Shown here: positions 8,357-17,547 of the stretch, piece by piece
Numbering within the stretch: position 1 is the stretch's first letter
Layout: every line of letters starts with the position of its first letter
Source of the DNA: Cupriavidus gilardii
Lineage (GTDB): Bacteria > Pseudomonadota > Gammaproteobacteria > Burkholderiales > Burkholderiaceae
Length of the DNA stretch: 64,000 bases
Reading direction: 5' to 3'
Assembly: GCF_008801915.1 (NCBI RefSeq)
Contig: NZ_VZOV01000009.1
Coordinates: 120,544-184,543, forward strand
Translations under genes and position numbers: made by a program
Notes under the pieces: generated by a model
Told to the model about the DNA's origin: nothing
The model's database searches: none
What the model saw: only the letters and a program-made list of their open reading frames with translations

Positions 8357-9037
8357 TCAGGGCCGCTCGCGCCTCGGTTCCAGGTACGGCTCCACCCGCG
8401 CGTCGCGCATCGCGTAGCCGCTGTCGCCCATTGCCGTCTCGGCGCGCTCGACGCGCAGCAGGCCCTCGATCCACACGGTGTCCATCGTGCGGATACCCTG
8501 CAGCGGCGCCTTCGCCTGGACGTGGACGACCTGATTGGCGGGCGGCGGCGGCACGTGGATGCAGGCGCCGAAGTACGGCACCAGCAGGAATTCGCGGATC
8601 GCCTCGCCCTCGCCGCCCAGCGACACCACAAAGCCGGGCAGGCGCACCGGCGATCCATCGAGGGAAGGTTCGACCGGCGCTTCCTGCCAGTATTGTTTGG
8701 CCTTCTCCAGCGCTGCCTGCGCCCGCGGATCGCCATCTTCCATCTGTGCCAGATCGAGGCCCTTCAGCGGCGCCAGCGGGTCCCAGCCCTTCGGCAGCAG
8801 GGCGTCCCATTCGATTTCGCGATAGGTCGTGGGCGCGGGCGTCGTGGGCGGCGGCTCGCGGTGCAGCGTTTCGCCGATCGCGTATTTCCGCTGCGCCGCA
8901 GACGGCGGCCCGGCCGAATCGCCGCGGCCGCGGATCGACCAGAGCCCCGCGGCGCTCAGGCCCGCCACCCCCGCCACGCCGCCTGCCGCGAGCAGCCACT
9001 TGCGGCGCCGCGGATTGCCTGGCGTTTGCCCTGTCAT
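8357..9037 (-). CDS. DUF3299 protein of the zinc-type (zrg-like) operon
   Basis: A 226-residue exported or anchored protein. The N-terminus has an arginine run followed by a hydrophobic stretch (RRRKWLLAAGGVAGVAGLSA), compatible with a Tat-type signal or membrane anchor. The conserved DUF3299 core is EFLLVPYFGACIHVPPPPANQVVHV, near residues 145-170. It is the last gene of a four-gene operon and begins only 3 bp past the permease stop. The domain recurs beside DUF2796/ZrgA and ABC genes in other proteobacteria; its biochemical role is unknown. Confidence 0.85.
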   Translation of the reverse strand: MTGQTPGNPRRRKWLLAAGGVAGVAGLSAAGLWSIRGRGDSAGPPSAAQRKYAIGETLHREPPPTTPAPTTYREIEWDALLPKGWDPLAPLKGLDLAQMEDGDPRAQAALEKAKQYWQEAPVEPSLDGSPVRLPGFVVSLGGEGEAIREFLLVPYFGACIHVPPPPANQVVHVQAKAPLQGIRTMDTVWIEGLLRVERAETAMGDSGYAMRDARVEPYLEPRRERP

Positions 9038-9040
9038 CTT

Positions 9041-10324
9041 TTATGTCCTCGGATTGAGCCCGTCCGCCAGGCTCAGGCGGTAGGCCCGCCATGCCGGCAG
9101 CAGGCTTGCTGCAAACCCGGCCACGACCAGCGCGGCCAGCAGCGGCAATTCCGCCAGGCTGGGCCACGATACCGGCAGCGCCACGCCCAGGCGCGCCTCG
9201 AGCCAACCGGCCAGCAGCGCGCTGGTCAGCGACAGCAGCGCCACGCCCGCGGCGACGCCGGCCAGCATCAGCATCATGCCCTCGATGGCGAGCAATGCCA
9301 GGATATCGCGCGGCCGCGCCCCGGCCGCCCGCAGGATTGCCAGCTCGCGCCGCCGCTCGCCCAGCGCGGCCAGGATCGACGAGGCCAGTCCGGCCAGTCC
9401 GATCACCGCGACCATCGCCGACACGGCGCGCAGCGCATTGCCGGCGATATCGACGAGGTCCCACAGCGCGTCGAGCGCCACGCCGGGCAGCACCGCCATC
9501 AATGGCTCGCGCGTGTCCTGGGCGATCTCCCGCTGCAGCGCGAAGACGCGCGAGCGCAGCTTCAGGCCGACCAGCACCGCGGTGACGCTGTCGGGCGTCA
9601 GATCGAAGCGGCGCAGGTGTTCCGGAGCGATCGCCGCGCCGGGCACCCGTGTGCCGCCCTGGAAATCGAGATGGATCGCCTGCATCGCCTCCAGGCCGAT
9701 ATGGATGGTGCGATCGACCGGCGTTCCGGTTGGCGCCAGGATACCGACCACGGTAAAGGGCTTGTCCTCGTGCTCGAGGCGCAGCGCGCCCGGGGCGGCC
9801 GCATCGCCATGGGTCAGCACGATCTTTTCTCCGATACGATAGCCCAGCCGACGGGCAACCTCGGCGCCGAGCACCGCGTCGAACATGCCATCGAGGCGGT
9901 CGTCGAAGGGCCGGCCCCGCGCGAGCCGCAACGCGCGGCCGTCGCCATGGCGGAAATGCTCGAAATACCCGGCCGTGGTCGCCAGCACCGGAAAGCCGCG
10001 ATGCGAATCGCCAAGTGAAAGCGGGATCGTCCATGCGACCTGCGGGTGGGCGGCAAGGCGTCGCACGCTGTCCCAACCGATGTTGTTGGTCGCGCCGCCG
10101 AGCCGGAAGACCGCGTACAGCACCAGCTGGATCGGACTGGTGCGGGCGCCGACGATCAGGTCCGTGCCCGACACCGACTGCGCGAAGCTCGCGCGCACCT
10201 GATGCCGGACCCGCTCGATGCCGAGCAGCAGCGCGGTCGACAAGGCGATCGCGATCACCATCCAGACCAGGTTGGCGCGGCGGTTCCAGGCGCTGCGCGC
10301 GGCGATCGACATCAGCGCGATCAT
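9041..10324 (-). CDS. ABC transporter permease, FtsX/MacB type
   Basis: Inner-membrane permease of 427 residues with the FtsX-like topology: one N-terminal helix (about 16-36), a large extracytoplasmic domain (about 40-280) and three C-terminal helices including SILAALGERRRELAILRAAGARPRDI, the FtsX/MacB coupling signature. The start overlaps the ATPase stop (ATGA). Such permeases usually do mechanical work on periplasmic partners and not simple import. In this operon the partners are the ZrgA-like and DUF3299 proteins. Confidence 0.92.
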   Translation of the reverse strand: MIALMSIAARSAWNRRANLVWMVIAIALSTALLLGIERVRHQVRASFAQSVSGTDLIVGARTSPIQLVLYAVFRLGGATNNIGWDSVRRLAAHPQVAWTIPLSLGDSHRGFPVLATTAGYFEHFRHGDGRALRLARGRPFDDRLDGMFDAVLGAEVARRLGYRIGEKIVLTHGDAAAPGALRLEHEDKPFTVVGILAPTGTPVDRTIHIGLEAMQAIHLDFQGGTRVPGAAIAPEHLRRFDLTPDSVTAVLVGLKLRSRVFALQREIAQDTREPLMAVLPGVALDALWDLVDIAGNALRAVSAMVAVIGLAGLASSILAALGERRRELAILRAAGARPRDILALLAIEGMMLMLAGVAAGVALLSLTSALLAGWLEARLGVALPVSWPSLAELPLLAALVVAGFAASLLPAWRAYRLSLADGLNPRT

Positions 10325-11049
10325 GCCGGCTCCTCTTCGCGCGCCGCCGGCATCGCGAAGCGCCGGTCGAAGCCGGACGCCAGCCGGTCATCGTGGCTGA
10401 CCATCACCAGCCCCGCGCCGGACGCACGACACTCCCGCTGCAGCAGCGTCATGAAGGCGGCCTGCCGGGCGGCATCCAGCGACGACGTGGGCTCGTCGGC
10501 CAGGATCAGCGCGGGCCGGCCCAGCAGCGCGCGCGCCGCGGCGACGCGCTGCTGCTGCCCCACCGACAGCTGTGCGGCGGGACGCCGCCACAAGCGGGCC
10601 GGCATATCGAGCCGTTGCAGCAGCATGCCGGCCGCCTCGGTCGCGCCACCGGCCTGCTCGCGGGCGCGCGCTTCGCGGCTCGCGGAGAAGCGGCACGGCA
10701 GCAGCACGTTGTCGAGCACGGACAGATAGGGCAGCAGGTTCAGCTGCTGAAAGACGATGCCGATGTGGTCGGCGCGAAAGCGGTCGCGCCCGGCCGCCGG
10801 CAGCGCCGCCAGGTCGATTCCGGCGACGCGGATGATGCCCTGGCGTGGCGACACCACCCCGGCCAGCAGCGACAGCAGCGTGGTCTTGCCGCTGCCGCTG
10901 GGGCCGGACACGAACAGATGCTCGCCGTGGGCCAGTTCGAAGGCAGGCAGCGACAGCGCGCCGCCTTCGCGCCCGGGCCAGCGAAAGACCACGTTCTCGG
11001 CCACCACAAGCGGCTCGCCGTGCTGCGCGTGCGCGATCGCTTCAGCCAT
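10321..11049 (-). CDS. ABC transporter ATPase, LolD/MacB type
   Basis: ATP-binding subunit of 242 residues for the permease that follows. Walker A is GPSGSGKTTLLS, the signature is LSVGQQQRVAAARAL and Walker B LILADEPTSSLD. The start ATG at 11049 has a TGAGG site; a GTG at 11058 overlapping the upstream stop (GTGA) is also possible. With its neighbours it forms a zinc-responsive operon according to the Zur-like site upstream of the first gene. Confidence 0.92.
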   Translation of the reverse strand: MAEAIAHAQHGEPLVVAENVVFRWPGREGGALSLPAFELAHGEHLFVSGPSGSGKTTLLSLLAGVVSPRQGIIRVAGIDLAALPAAGRDRFRADHIGIVFQQLNLLPYLSVLDNVLLPCRFSASREARAREQAGGATEAAGMLLQRLDMPARLWRRPAAQLSVGQQQRVAAARALLGRPALILADEPTSSLDAARQAAFMTLLQRECRASGAGLVMVSHDDRLASGFDRRFAMPAAREEEPA

Positions 11050-11054
11050 GGCCC

Positions 11055-11612
11055 TCACCAGCGCAGGCGCGGCTGTGCCGGCGTCAGCGTCGCGCCCGAC
11101 TGACGCGTCTCGGCGGCAAGCTGGGCGGCAATCCGGCTGACGCCTGGAAACAGGCGGAACACGCGCACCTCAAGCGAGCGCAGTGCCTCGGGCCGCGCGC
11201 AGCGGAAGCGGTAATCCGCATCGAGATCCGCATGCTGGTGCCCCGCCTGCGGCTGTCCGTGTGGGGCTTCCCCCTCGCCGGTCAGGCCGTGATGCAGCTT
11301 GCCGAAATGGACCTGCGCGGCCTCAAGGCGACAGTCGGCCTCGGGAGAAGGCCGGAACAACGCCGCGCCGTCGCGCAGGGTCGCGGTTGCCTGACGGACC
11401 TTCGCCCGCTCGGCGTCGGTGCGCGGCAGGCGCTCGAAGCCGAACACATTGTCCAGCGGCGATGCCAGCGCGATCGACAGCACCGGCCCTTCCACCGCGA
11501 CATCAAGCGTGGCCTGCCCATGAACATGCGGCTCGGCGGCGTGCGCGTGGCCGGCCAAGGTCGTCGCGACGAGCGCGATGGCGGACAACAAGCGCGGGAG
11601 TAGCGAATACAC
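11055..11612 (-). CDS. zrgA: ZrgA-like (DUF2796) periplasmic protein
   Basis: Exported protein of 185 residues, the first gene of the operon. After a signal peptide ending HAHA comes AEPHVHGQATLDVAVEGPVLSIAL, the DUF2796 opening with metal-type histidines. A further His/Asp-rich stretch (HGQPQAGHQHADLDADYRF) lies in the middle, as in zinc-binding periplasmic proteins. The start is GTG at 11612, set by a GAAGGA site and by the signal peptide; no ATG gives a signal peptide. ZrgA with an ABC system is Zur-regulated in Vibrio cholerae; that this one binds zinc is inferred. Confidence 0.85.
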   Translation of the reverse strand: MYSLLPRLLSAIALVATTLAGHAHAAEPHVHGQATLDVAVEGPVLSIALASPLDNVFGFERLPRTDAERAKVRQATATLRDGAALFRPSPEADCRLEAAQVHFGKLHHGLTGEGEAPHGQPQAGHQHADLDADYRFRCARPEALRSLEVRVFRLFPGVSRIAAQLAAETRQSGATLTPAQPRLRW

Positions 11613-11699
11613 GTGTCGATCGTCCTTCTGCGAAACCCGTCCATCGGCCGGGTGGGAGAAATGCGTGCACGCGTTGGGCTGCGTACACCGATCGATTAA

Positions 11700-11715
11700 T
11701 GATAACTTATTATCA
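11700..11715 (-). promoter_or_regulatory. Candidate Zur operator
   Basis: A 16-bp near-palindrome TGATAACTTATTATCA lies 88 bp upstream of the zrgA-like GTG start, in one of the few AT-rich patches of the area. The TGATAA/TTATCA arms resemble Zur/Fur-family operators. Placement in front of a ZrgA-type operon favours Zur over Fur. Confidence 0.6.
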
Positions 11716-11749
11716 GTAGAGTTCCCGTGCCGGCCCCCGCCTCGCACCA

Positions 11750-12841
11750 CTAGCGCGGCGGCGCCAGCACGGATGCATCGATCGCGTCCAGCGTGGGCCG
11801 GCCCGTCAGCGCCATCGCGACTTCGAGCTCGGCCTGCAGCAACGTCAGCATATGCGCGACGCCCGGCATGCCGCCCACCGCCAGGGCATGGAGCACCGGT
11901 TGGCCGACCATCACGGCCGTCGCGCCCAGGGCGATCGCCTTGACGATATCCGTGCCGCGCCGGATGCCGCCATCCAGCAGCAGGGGCACCCTGCCCCGGA
12001 CTTGCGCGGCGATGGCCGGAAGGCAATCGACCGTCGCCGGCACCGTGTCCAGCGTACGGCCGCCATGGTTCGAGACGACGATGCCGGCAACCCCGGCGTT
12101 CAGGGCCGGCTCCACATCCCGCGGGTTGAGCAGACCCTTGACCAGCACCGGCAGCGAGGTCTGCCGGCACAGCGCCTCGATGTCCCGCCATGTCGGCGCG
12201 CTCTTCAGCATGCCGCGGAAGACGGGGCTGCCGTTGCTGGCGCTGACCGGCTCGGCCGGCGCATAGCCCGCCAGATTGACGGCCCCGACATCGCCCGGCA
12301 GGCGGAAGCCCGCGCGCTGCTCGATATTGCGGATGCCGCTGACGACGGCATCGATGGTCACGACGATGGCCCTGTATCCGGCCTGTTCGGCCCGGCGCAC
12401 CAGATCGGCCGTATCCTGCGGCCGCGGCTGGAAATACAGCTGGAACCACAGCGGCACCGTCGAGGCCCGCGCAATCGCCTCGAGCGTGACGCTGGCCTGC
12501 GTGCTGACCGTCATCCACGTGCGCGTCAGCGATGCGGCCTGCACCGTCGCCAGTTCGCCTTCCGGATGCACCAGCCGATGGAAGGCCGTCGGCGCGATCA
12601 GGATCGGGTAGTCGAGCGCCTCGCCGAACAGCGTACGGCGTGCCGATGCCTGCGACATATCGACCAGCGCGCTCGGCATCAGCCGCAGCCGCTCGAACGC
12701 GGCGCCGTTCTCGTGCTGCGTGATGCCGTCCGCGGCGGCGCCCGCGACATAGGCGCGCACGCCCGGCTCCACCCGTTCGTGGAAGCGCCGCTCGTAATCG
12801 CGCAGCGAGACGGTGTCGGCGGGGATCTGCCAGCGCGTCAC
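11750..12841 (-). CDS. FMN-dependent alpha-hydroxy-acid oxidase/dehydrogenase
   Basis: A 363-residue TIM-barrel flavoenzyme of the L-lactate dehydrogenase / glycolate oxidase family. Seen are the FMN-site strands [12 protein letters not shown] and PLWFQLYF, the catalytic-base motif [21 protein letters not shown] and the phosphate-binding [20 protein letters not shown]. The start is GTG and overlaps the hydroxylase stop (GTGA), so it belongs to the iron-regulated operon. Substrate is unknown; (S)-lactate, glycolate, mandelate or a siderophore-related hydroxyacid are all possible. Confidence 0.9.
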   Translation of the reverse strand: MTRWQIPADTVSLRDYERRFHERVEPGVRAYVAGAAADGITQHENGAAFERLRLMPSALVDMSQASARRTLFGEALDYPILIAPTAFHRLVHPEGELATVQAASLTRTWMTVSTQASVTLEAIARASTVPLWFQLYFQPRPQDTADLVRRAEQAGYRAIVVTIDAVVSGIRNIEQRAGFRLPGDVGAVNLAGYAPAEPVSASNGSPVFRGMLKSAPTWRDIEALCRQTSLPVLVKGLLNPRDVEPALNAGVAGIVVSNHGGRTLDTVPATVDCLPAIAAQVRGRVPLLLDGGIRRGTDIVKAIALGATAVMVGQPVLHALAVGGMPGVAHMLTLLQAELEVAMALTGRPTLDAIDASVLAPPR

Positions 12842-13524
12842 AGCTCGGCCCAGCGCCGCAGCAGGTTGTGATAGTGATTGACGAGGGCCAGCACGGCGTC
12901 CTTGTCATCGCCCAGCTGCTTGCGGATCTCGATGATCGCGAGATCGAGCTCGTACAGCATGCGCCGCTGGCCGTCGTCCTTGACCATCGACTGCGCCCAG
13001 AAGAACGAAGCCCAGCGCGTCCCGCTGGTGACCGGCGTGACCGCGTGCAACGACGAGGCGGGATAGACGACCAGATGGCCAGCCGGCAGCTTGACGGTGT
13101 GCGAACCGTAGAGGTCCTGGATCACCAGCTCGCCGCCTTCGTATTCGTCGGGATCGGACAGGAACAGCGTGCTGGAGACATCCGCGCGAATGCGCATGCC
13201 GCCCGTTCCCGGAACGGTGCGGATCGCGTTGTCCACGTGCGTGCCGAAGTTCATCGCGCTGTCGTAGCGATTGAACATCGGCGGCATGACGCGCAGCGGC
13301 AACGCGGCCGAATGATAGGTGGGATTGCGGCCCAATGCGGTCAGCACCAGCTCGCCCAGCTCGCGCGCCTCGGCGCTGTCGACCGGAATCTGCAGGTTGT
13401 GCTTCGATTGCGCCGCCAGGTCGCCGGCGGTCACGCGTCCATCGACCCATTGCGAGCGCTCGAGGCGTTGCCGGCAGTACCGGATTTCTTCGGGGGTCAG
13501 GACGTCGGGGATCTGGACCAGCAT
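12838..13524 (-). CDS. piuC: PKHD-type Fe(II)/2-oxoglutarate hydroxylase
   Basis: A 228-residue dioxygenase of the PiuC/YbiX family, usually found next to siderophore receptors. The iron ligands are His96 and Asp98 in NFGTHVDNA and His160 in SSLHAVTPV; Arg170 (GTRWASFFW) would bind 2-oxoglutarate. Full family length. It lies about 100 bp downstream of the TonB receptor, separated by a hairpin, and it is translationally coupled to the hydroxyacid oxidase. The natural substrate of the family is not established. Confidence 0.93.
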   Translation of the reverse strand: MLVQIPDVLTPEEIRYCRQRLERSQWVDGRVTAGDLAAQSKHNLQIPVDSAEARELGELVLTALGRNPTYHSAALPLRVMPPMFNRYDSAMNFGTHVDNAIRTVPGTGGMRIRADVSSTLFLSDPDEYEGGELVIQDLYGSHTVKLPAGHLVVYPASSLHAVTPVTSGTRWASFFWAQSMVKDDGQRRMLYELDLAIIEIRKQLGDDKDAVLALVNHYHNLLRRWAEL

Positions 13525-13589
13525 GGCAGCGTTGGCGGGAGGAAAGGCGGGGCGGCGGAAGCCCCGATTCTAGCGGCTTCCCGGAAAGC

Positions 13590-13619
13590 CGAAGGGGCCG
13601 CAGACAGCCGGCCCCTTCG
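13590..13619 (-). terminator. Hairpin after the TonB-dependent receptor
   Basis: An 11-bp stem (CGAAGGGGCCG / CGGCCCCTTCG) with an 8-nt loop starts 8 bp past the receptor stop. Only a short CTTTCC follows on the minus strand, so termination may be partial, giving read-through into the hydroxylase gene. Confidence 0.6.
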
Positions 13620-13626
13620 TCTCCGC

Positions 13627-15903
13627 TTAGAACGTCATGCCGACGTTCAGCAGGAACGTCCTGCGCGAGGTGGGCACCGCGCGCACGGCGCCGAACGAGG
13701 ACTGGTAGTTCAGATGGTCCGTCAGGTTGTAGCCGTTCAGCGAGATCCGGTACTTGCCGACCTTGTACGCGATCATCGCGTCCAGCGAGAAGTTGTCCGG
13801 CATCTTCGCGGTGTTCGCCGAATCGGCCCAGTAGCCGGTGGCGTACTGCAGGCCGCCGCCAATGGTCAGCTTGCCCGGCACGGGCAGCAGCGTGTGCGGG
13901 ATGTCATAGGCTGTCCACAGCGTGACGTTGTGGCGCGACACGCCCGGCGCCGCATTGCCGACGATGGCGCCGTTGGTGGCCGAGGTCACCTCGCCGCTCA
14001 GGTAGGCATAGGCGACATTGGCGGTCCAGCCGCCGACGATGCGGCCGCTCAAGCCCACCTCGACGCCGCGGATCTTGCGGCCCTCGCCCGAATCGGAGAA
14101 GCCGTTGGTGATGTCGCCGGTCACCGGATCGACCGTGTAGGCGTTGGCCTTCTTCGTCTGGAAGATCGCGCCGGTCAGGCCCAGACGCTTGTCGAGGAAG
14201 TCCACCTTGGCACCGACCTCGATGGTGTCCGAACGCTCGGGCTCGTTGCCGACGCCGTTCTGCGGCACTTCCGATGCCACGCCGCCGACCGCCACCGCGA
14301 TATCGGTACCCACCGGCCGGTAGGTGCGCGAGAACGAGGTGTAGAACATCGCGTCCCTGGTCGGCTCCCAGATCGCGCTGATCGACGGGCTCAGCTTCTT
14401 CGAGTCGGCCTTGCCGCCCAGCGTCGAGGCGCTGGTCGAGAATTCGCTCTGGAAGTAGTCCCAGCGCAGGCTGCCCAGCAGCGAGAACTTGTCGTTGAGC
14501 CAGACGCGGTCGTTCATGAACACGCCGACATTGGTCGCATTGGCGTCGCGCGTATTGCCGTACGCGACCGTCGCGTTCGGGCTGTTGTCGAACACCGGAT
14601 TGACGACGGTCTGGTTGTTGTTGCGGCCGGTCCACGTGCCCAGGCTGCGATGGTCGCGCTGGTAGATCGTGTCGAGGCCGACCATCGCCTTGTGGCGCAG
14701 GCTGCCGGTCATGAACTCGCCACGGGCGCTCAGCACGTTCTGGACACCCCAGCCGCGCTGCAGATAGGTCATGCCGCCGCCGGCGCCGTATGACAGCGCG
14801 ACGTTCTGCCCGGCCAGCAGCCGCTGCAGGTTGGCGGCATTGATGCCGGCGGGATTGGTCGCCGAGAAGTCGCGTTCGTAGTAGCTGAAGCGGGTGTCGT
14901 TGCTGATCGTGATGCCGTTGTCGAGCTTCGTCTTGAAGTTGGACGACACCACATGCGCATCGGTCCGGTCGCGGTCGGTATTGCGCACGTACGAGGTCGA
15001 CGAGGAAATGCCCGGCACGCCGTACTCGGTCAGCGGACGGTAGATGCCATCGGCGCCCTGCGCGACGGGCACGCCGAAGTCCGGCGCGCCGGTGCGGCGC
15101 AGGTACGAATAGTTCAGGTGCCATTCGGTGCTGGTACCCAGGCCCGTGCCGAAATCGATCGCCAGGCCGCGGCGGTCGTCGCCGACGTGGGCGCGGTCGG
15201 CCACGCGGCCGTTCTGGAACATGCCGTTGATGCGCAGCGCCGACGTGTCGTTCAGGCGGAAGTTGCTGTCGACGGTGGTGCGGTAGGTGTCTTCGGTGGC
15301 AAAGCCCTGATCGATGCTGGTGCTGGTATGCAGGTTCGCCTTCTTGGTGGTCTGGTTGATCAGGCCACCGACGTTGCCGACGCCGAAGCTTTCGCCGGAC
15401 GGTCCCTTGATCACCTCGACGCTTTCCGTATTGAACGCATCGCGCTTGTAGGCGCCGAAATCGCGCAGACCGTCGACATAGATGTCGCCCTTGGCGGACA
15501 GGCCGCGAATGCGGAACTGGTCGCCGTTCTGGCCGCCGTTGCCCTCGCCGGTCGAGATCGTGATGCCGGGCACGTTCTTCAGGATCTGTTCGAGCGAGGT
15601 GGCGTGCTGCTGCTCGATGACCTCCTGCGGCACCACGTTGATCGTCTTCGGCGTTTCCCGAACCGTTTCCGGCAGGCGCGAGATGCCAAGCGGCGCGTCA
15701 TTGGTGTTCTGGATCGCGTCGCCGGAGACCGTCACCTGGGGCAGCACGTTGCCGCCGGTGTCGGCGCGTCGGCCGGCCGCGTCCTCACCAGCGCCCGCCT
15801 GCGCGTGGGCGACGAGCGGGATCGTCGACACCGAAATCACCAGACCCGCGGATGCGCCTGAAACCAACAGACGGATGGCGTTCGCTATTTTTCTTTGCTG
15901 CAC
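13627..15903 (-). CDS. TonB-dependent siderophore receptor (Fiu-like)
   Basis: Outer-membrane receptor of 758 residues. The signal peptide ends AHAQA; near residue 50 a TonB-box-like LPQVTVSGD precedes the plug (about 75-200, with QFRIRGLSAKGDIYVDGLRDFGAY), and a 22-strand barrel ends in the canonical terminal Phe (LNVGMTF). The nearby piuC-type hydroxylase, as in the fiu-ybiX pair of E. coli, points to catecholate-type ferric siderophores. A Fur-like box lies about 140 bp upstream, and a two-component system is transcribed toward it, as in the pfeRS-pfeA arrangement of Pseudomonas. The precise ligand is not known. Confidence 0.93.
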   Translation of the reverse strand: MQQRKIANAIRLLVSGASAGLVISVSTIPLVAHAQAGAGEDAAGRRADTGGNVLPQVTVSGDAIQNTNDAPLGISRLPETVRETPKTINVVPQEVIEQQHATSLEQILKNVPGITISTGEGNGGQNGDQFRIRGLSAKGDIYVDGLRDFGAYKRDAFNTESVEVIKGPSGESFGVGNVGGLINQTTKKANLHTSTSIDQGFATEDTYRTTVDSNFRLNDTSALRINGMFQNGRVADRAHVGDDRRGLAIDFGTGLGTSTEWHLNYSYLRRTGAPDFGVPVAQGADGIYRPLTEYGVPGISSSTSYVRNTDRDRTDAHVVSSNFKTKLDNGITISNDTRFSYYERDFSATNPAGINAANLQRLLAGQNVALSYGAGGGMTYLQRGWGVQNVLSARGEFMTGSLRHKAMVGLDTIYQRDHRSLGTWTGRNNNQTVVNPVFDNSPNATVAYGNTRDANATNVGVFMNDRVWLNDKFSLLGSLRWDYFQSEFSTSASTLGGKADSKKLSPSISAIWEPTRDAMFYTSFSRTYRPVGTDIAVAVGGVASEVPQNGVGNEPERSDTIEVGAKVDFLDKRLGLTGAIFQTKKANAYTVDPVTGDITNGFSDSGEGRKIRGVEVGLSGRIVGGWTANVAYAYLSGEVTSATNGAIVGNAAPGVSRHNVTLWTAYDIPHTLLPVPGKLTIGGGLQYATGYWADSANTAKMPDNFSLDAMIAYKVGKYRISLNGYNLTDHLNYQSSFGAVRAVPTSRRTFLLNVGMTF

Positions 15904-16036
15904 GGAGGACTCCAGAGAAGGACAACGGACATGACGCTGCCGAGCCTCCGCTGGAAACCATGCGCACCCTCCCCGTCAAAGAGGTGAACACTGCATTTCG
16001 GCGCTGCCGCAACGGCAGGCATTCAGCAACAATCAA

Positions 16037-16055
16037 AATGCGAATCATTACCATT
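16037..16055 (-). promoter_or_regulatory. Fur-box-like operator of the receptor gene
   Basis: The 19-mer AATGCGAATCATTACCATT resembles the Fur consensus of GATAAT/ATTATC hexamers, most strongly in the AATCATTA core. It lies 134-152 bp upstream of the receptor start, in an AT-rich patch with the probable promoter. Iron repression of the receptor is inferred. Confidence 0.6.
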
Positions 16056-16173
16056 TGATGTTGCCGGCGTTTGTTGATTTGTGGCGAACGATGGCAGCCA
16101 GGACGAGTTGACACAATTCGCCACAATTGAACCGTACCGGCCTCAAGGGCGGGCGCCCCTGGTGACTGCCGCC

Positions 16174-17547
16174 TCAGTTCGGCAGCTCGATCACGGCCCG
16201 CAGGCCGCCTTCGGCACGGTTGTGCAGCGTAACGTCGCCGCCGTGGGCGCGGATGCACGAACGGGCGATGGCCAGGCCCAGGCCAAGCCCGCCGGTATCG
16301 GCGCTGCGCGCGGAGTCAAGCCGCGTGAACGGCTCGAACACCCGCTCCAGATGCTCGGGGTCGATGCCCGGCCCCTTGTCGTCGACCTCGATGCGAAGCG
16401 TGTGCCCGATCTTGTCGGCCACCACGCGAATGCCGACCTCGCCGTAGCGCGCGGCATTGTCGATGATGTTGCTCAGCCCGCGCTTCAGATGGACGGGGCG
16501 GCAACGATAGAACAGGCCCGGATCGGGCCGCGTTTCGCAGCGCACCGCGCGCCCCTGGATCGTCTGCTGATCGACGATTTCCTGGATCAGTTCATCGAAG
16601 CGAACGTCCTGGGTCGGCTCCTGAAGCGCATCGTCGCGCGCGAACTGCAGCGCGCCTTCGACCATCACGCTCATGTCGTCCAGCGTCTTGACCATCGCGT
16701 CGCGCAGCTCGCCGTCATCGATCAGCTCGGCCCGGATCCGCAGCGAGGTCAGCGGCGTGCGCAAGTCATGCCCGATGGCCGCGAACATCTGGGTCCGCCC
16801 GTTGACGAAGCGAGCCAGGCTCTCCTGCATGTCGTTGAATGCGCGGGTAATCTCGCGCACGCCGCTGAGCCCGTCCGGTGCGGGGAGGATGACCCGCTCG
16901 CCGCGGCTGACGCGCTTCGAGGCCTCGGTCAGCAACCGCAGCGGACGCATGATCCGCCGCCCGAACAGCAGCGCGATCAGCGCCGTCGGCAGCATGCCGA
17001 CCAGCAGCGAGAAACTGAGCACGCGCGACCAGTGTGCCGGCACCATCGTCGGCCAGTGCCGGCTGCGCAGCCAGCGTCCATTGGGCAGCTGGACCTCGAC
17101 GTCCAGCGCCAGCGCGTGGGTTCTGCTGAACGCCTGTTCCAGCCAGTTGCCGCCGCGTTGCCCGCCCCGCTCGGGTTCGGCCTGCTGCAGGCGCACGTGG
17201 ACCGGTACGTTGTCCGCCACGTCGAGCAGGCCGCGCAGGCGCTGCGCGATCGCCCGCTCCTGCTCGCCCATCCCGTACGGGTCCGGCAAGGCGTGCGCGG
17301 CCAGGCCGAACGTCGAATCCGGCAGGCTGATGTCCGCGAGCAAGGCATCGGCATCGGCGGATCGGCTGGCCAGCCGGTAGGCCGAAAGGATCCGCGTCTC
17401 GATGGTCCGCACCGACAACGGATGCAGCGTGACATTGTCGGCGCGCCACCACGACAGCGCGACCACGGCGAACACATGGGCGGCCAGCATCGCCAGCAGC
17501 CACAGGGCCACGAGCTGGCCCGACAGGCTGCGCGGGAACCATTTCAT
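16174..17547 (-). CDS. Sensor histidine kinase of the iron island
   Basis: A 457-residue membrane kinase. Helix 1 about 10-32, a periplasmic sensor of about 140 residues, helix 2 about 175-197, HAMP, H-box AAIGHDLRTPLTS with His260, N-box IIDNAARYG, and DKGPGIDPE and GLGLGLAIAR for ATP. The ATG overlaps the regulator stop (ATGA). It ends 270 bp from the siderophore receptor start on the same strand, so its most likely output is that receptor. A PfeS/PirS-like role, sensing the ferric siderophore in the periplasm, is inferred from position. Confidence 0.92.
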   Translation of the reverse strand: MKWFPRSLSGQLVALWLLAMLAAHVFAVVALSWWRADNVTLHPLSVRTIETRILSAYRLASRSADADALLADISLPDSTFGLAAHALPDPYGMGEQERAIAQRLRGLLDVADNVPVHVRLQQAEPERGGQRGGNWLEQAFSRTHALALDVEVQLPNGRWLRSRHWPTMVPAHWSRVLSFSLLVGMLPTALIALLFGRRIMRPLRLLTEASKRVSRGERVILPAPDGLSGVREITRAFNDMQESLARFVNGRTQMFAAIGHDLRTPLTSLRIRAELIDDGELRDAMVKTLDDMSVMVEGALQFARDDALQEPTQDVRFDELIQEIVDQQTIQGRAVRCETRPDPGLFYRCRPVHLKRGLSNIIDNAARYGEVGIRVVADKIGHTLRIEVDDKGPGIDPEHLERVFEPFTRLDSARSADTGGLGLGLAIARSCIRAHGGDVTLHNRAEGGLRAVIELPN

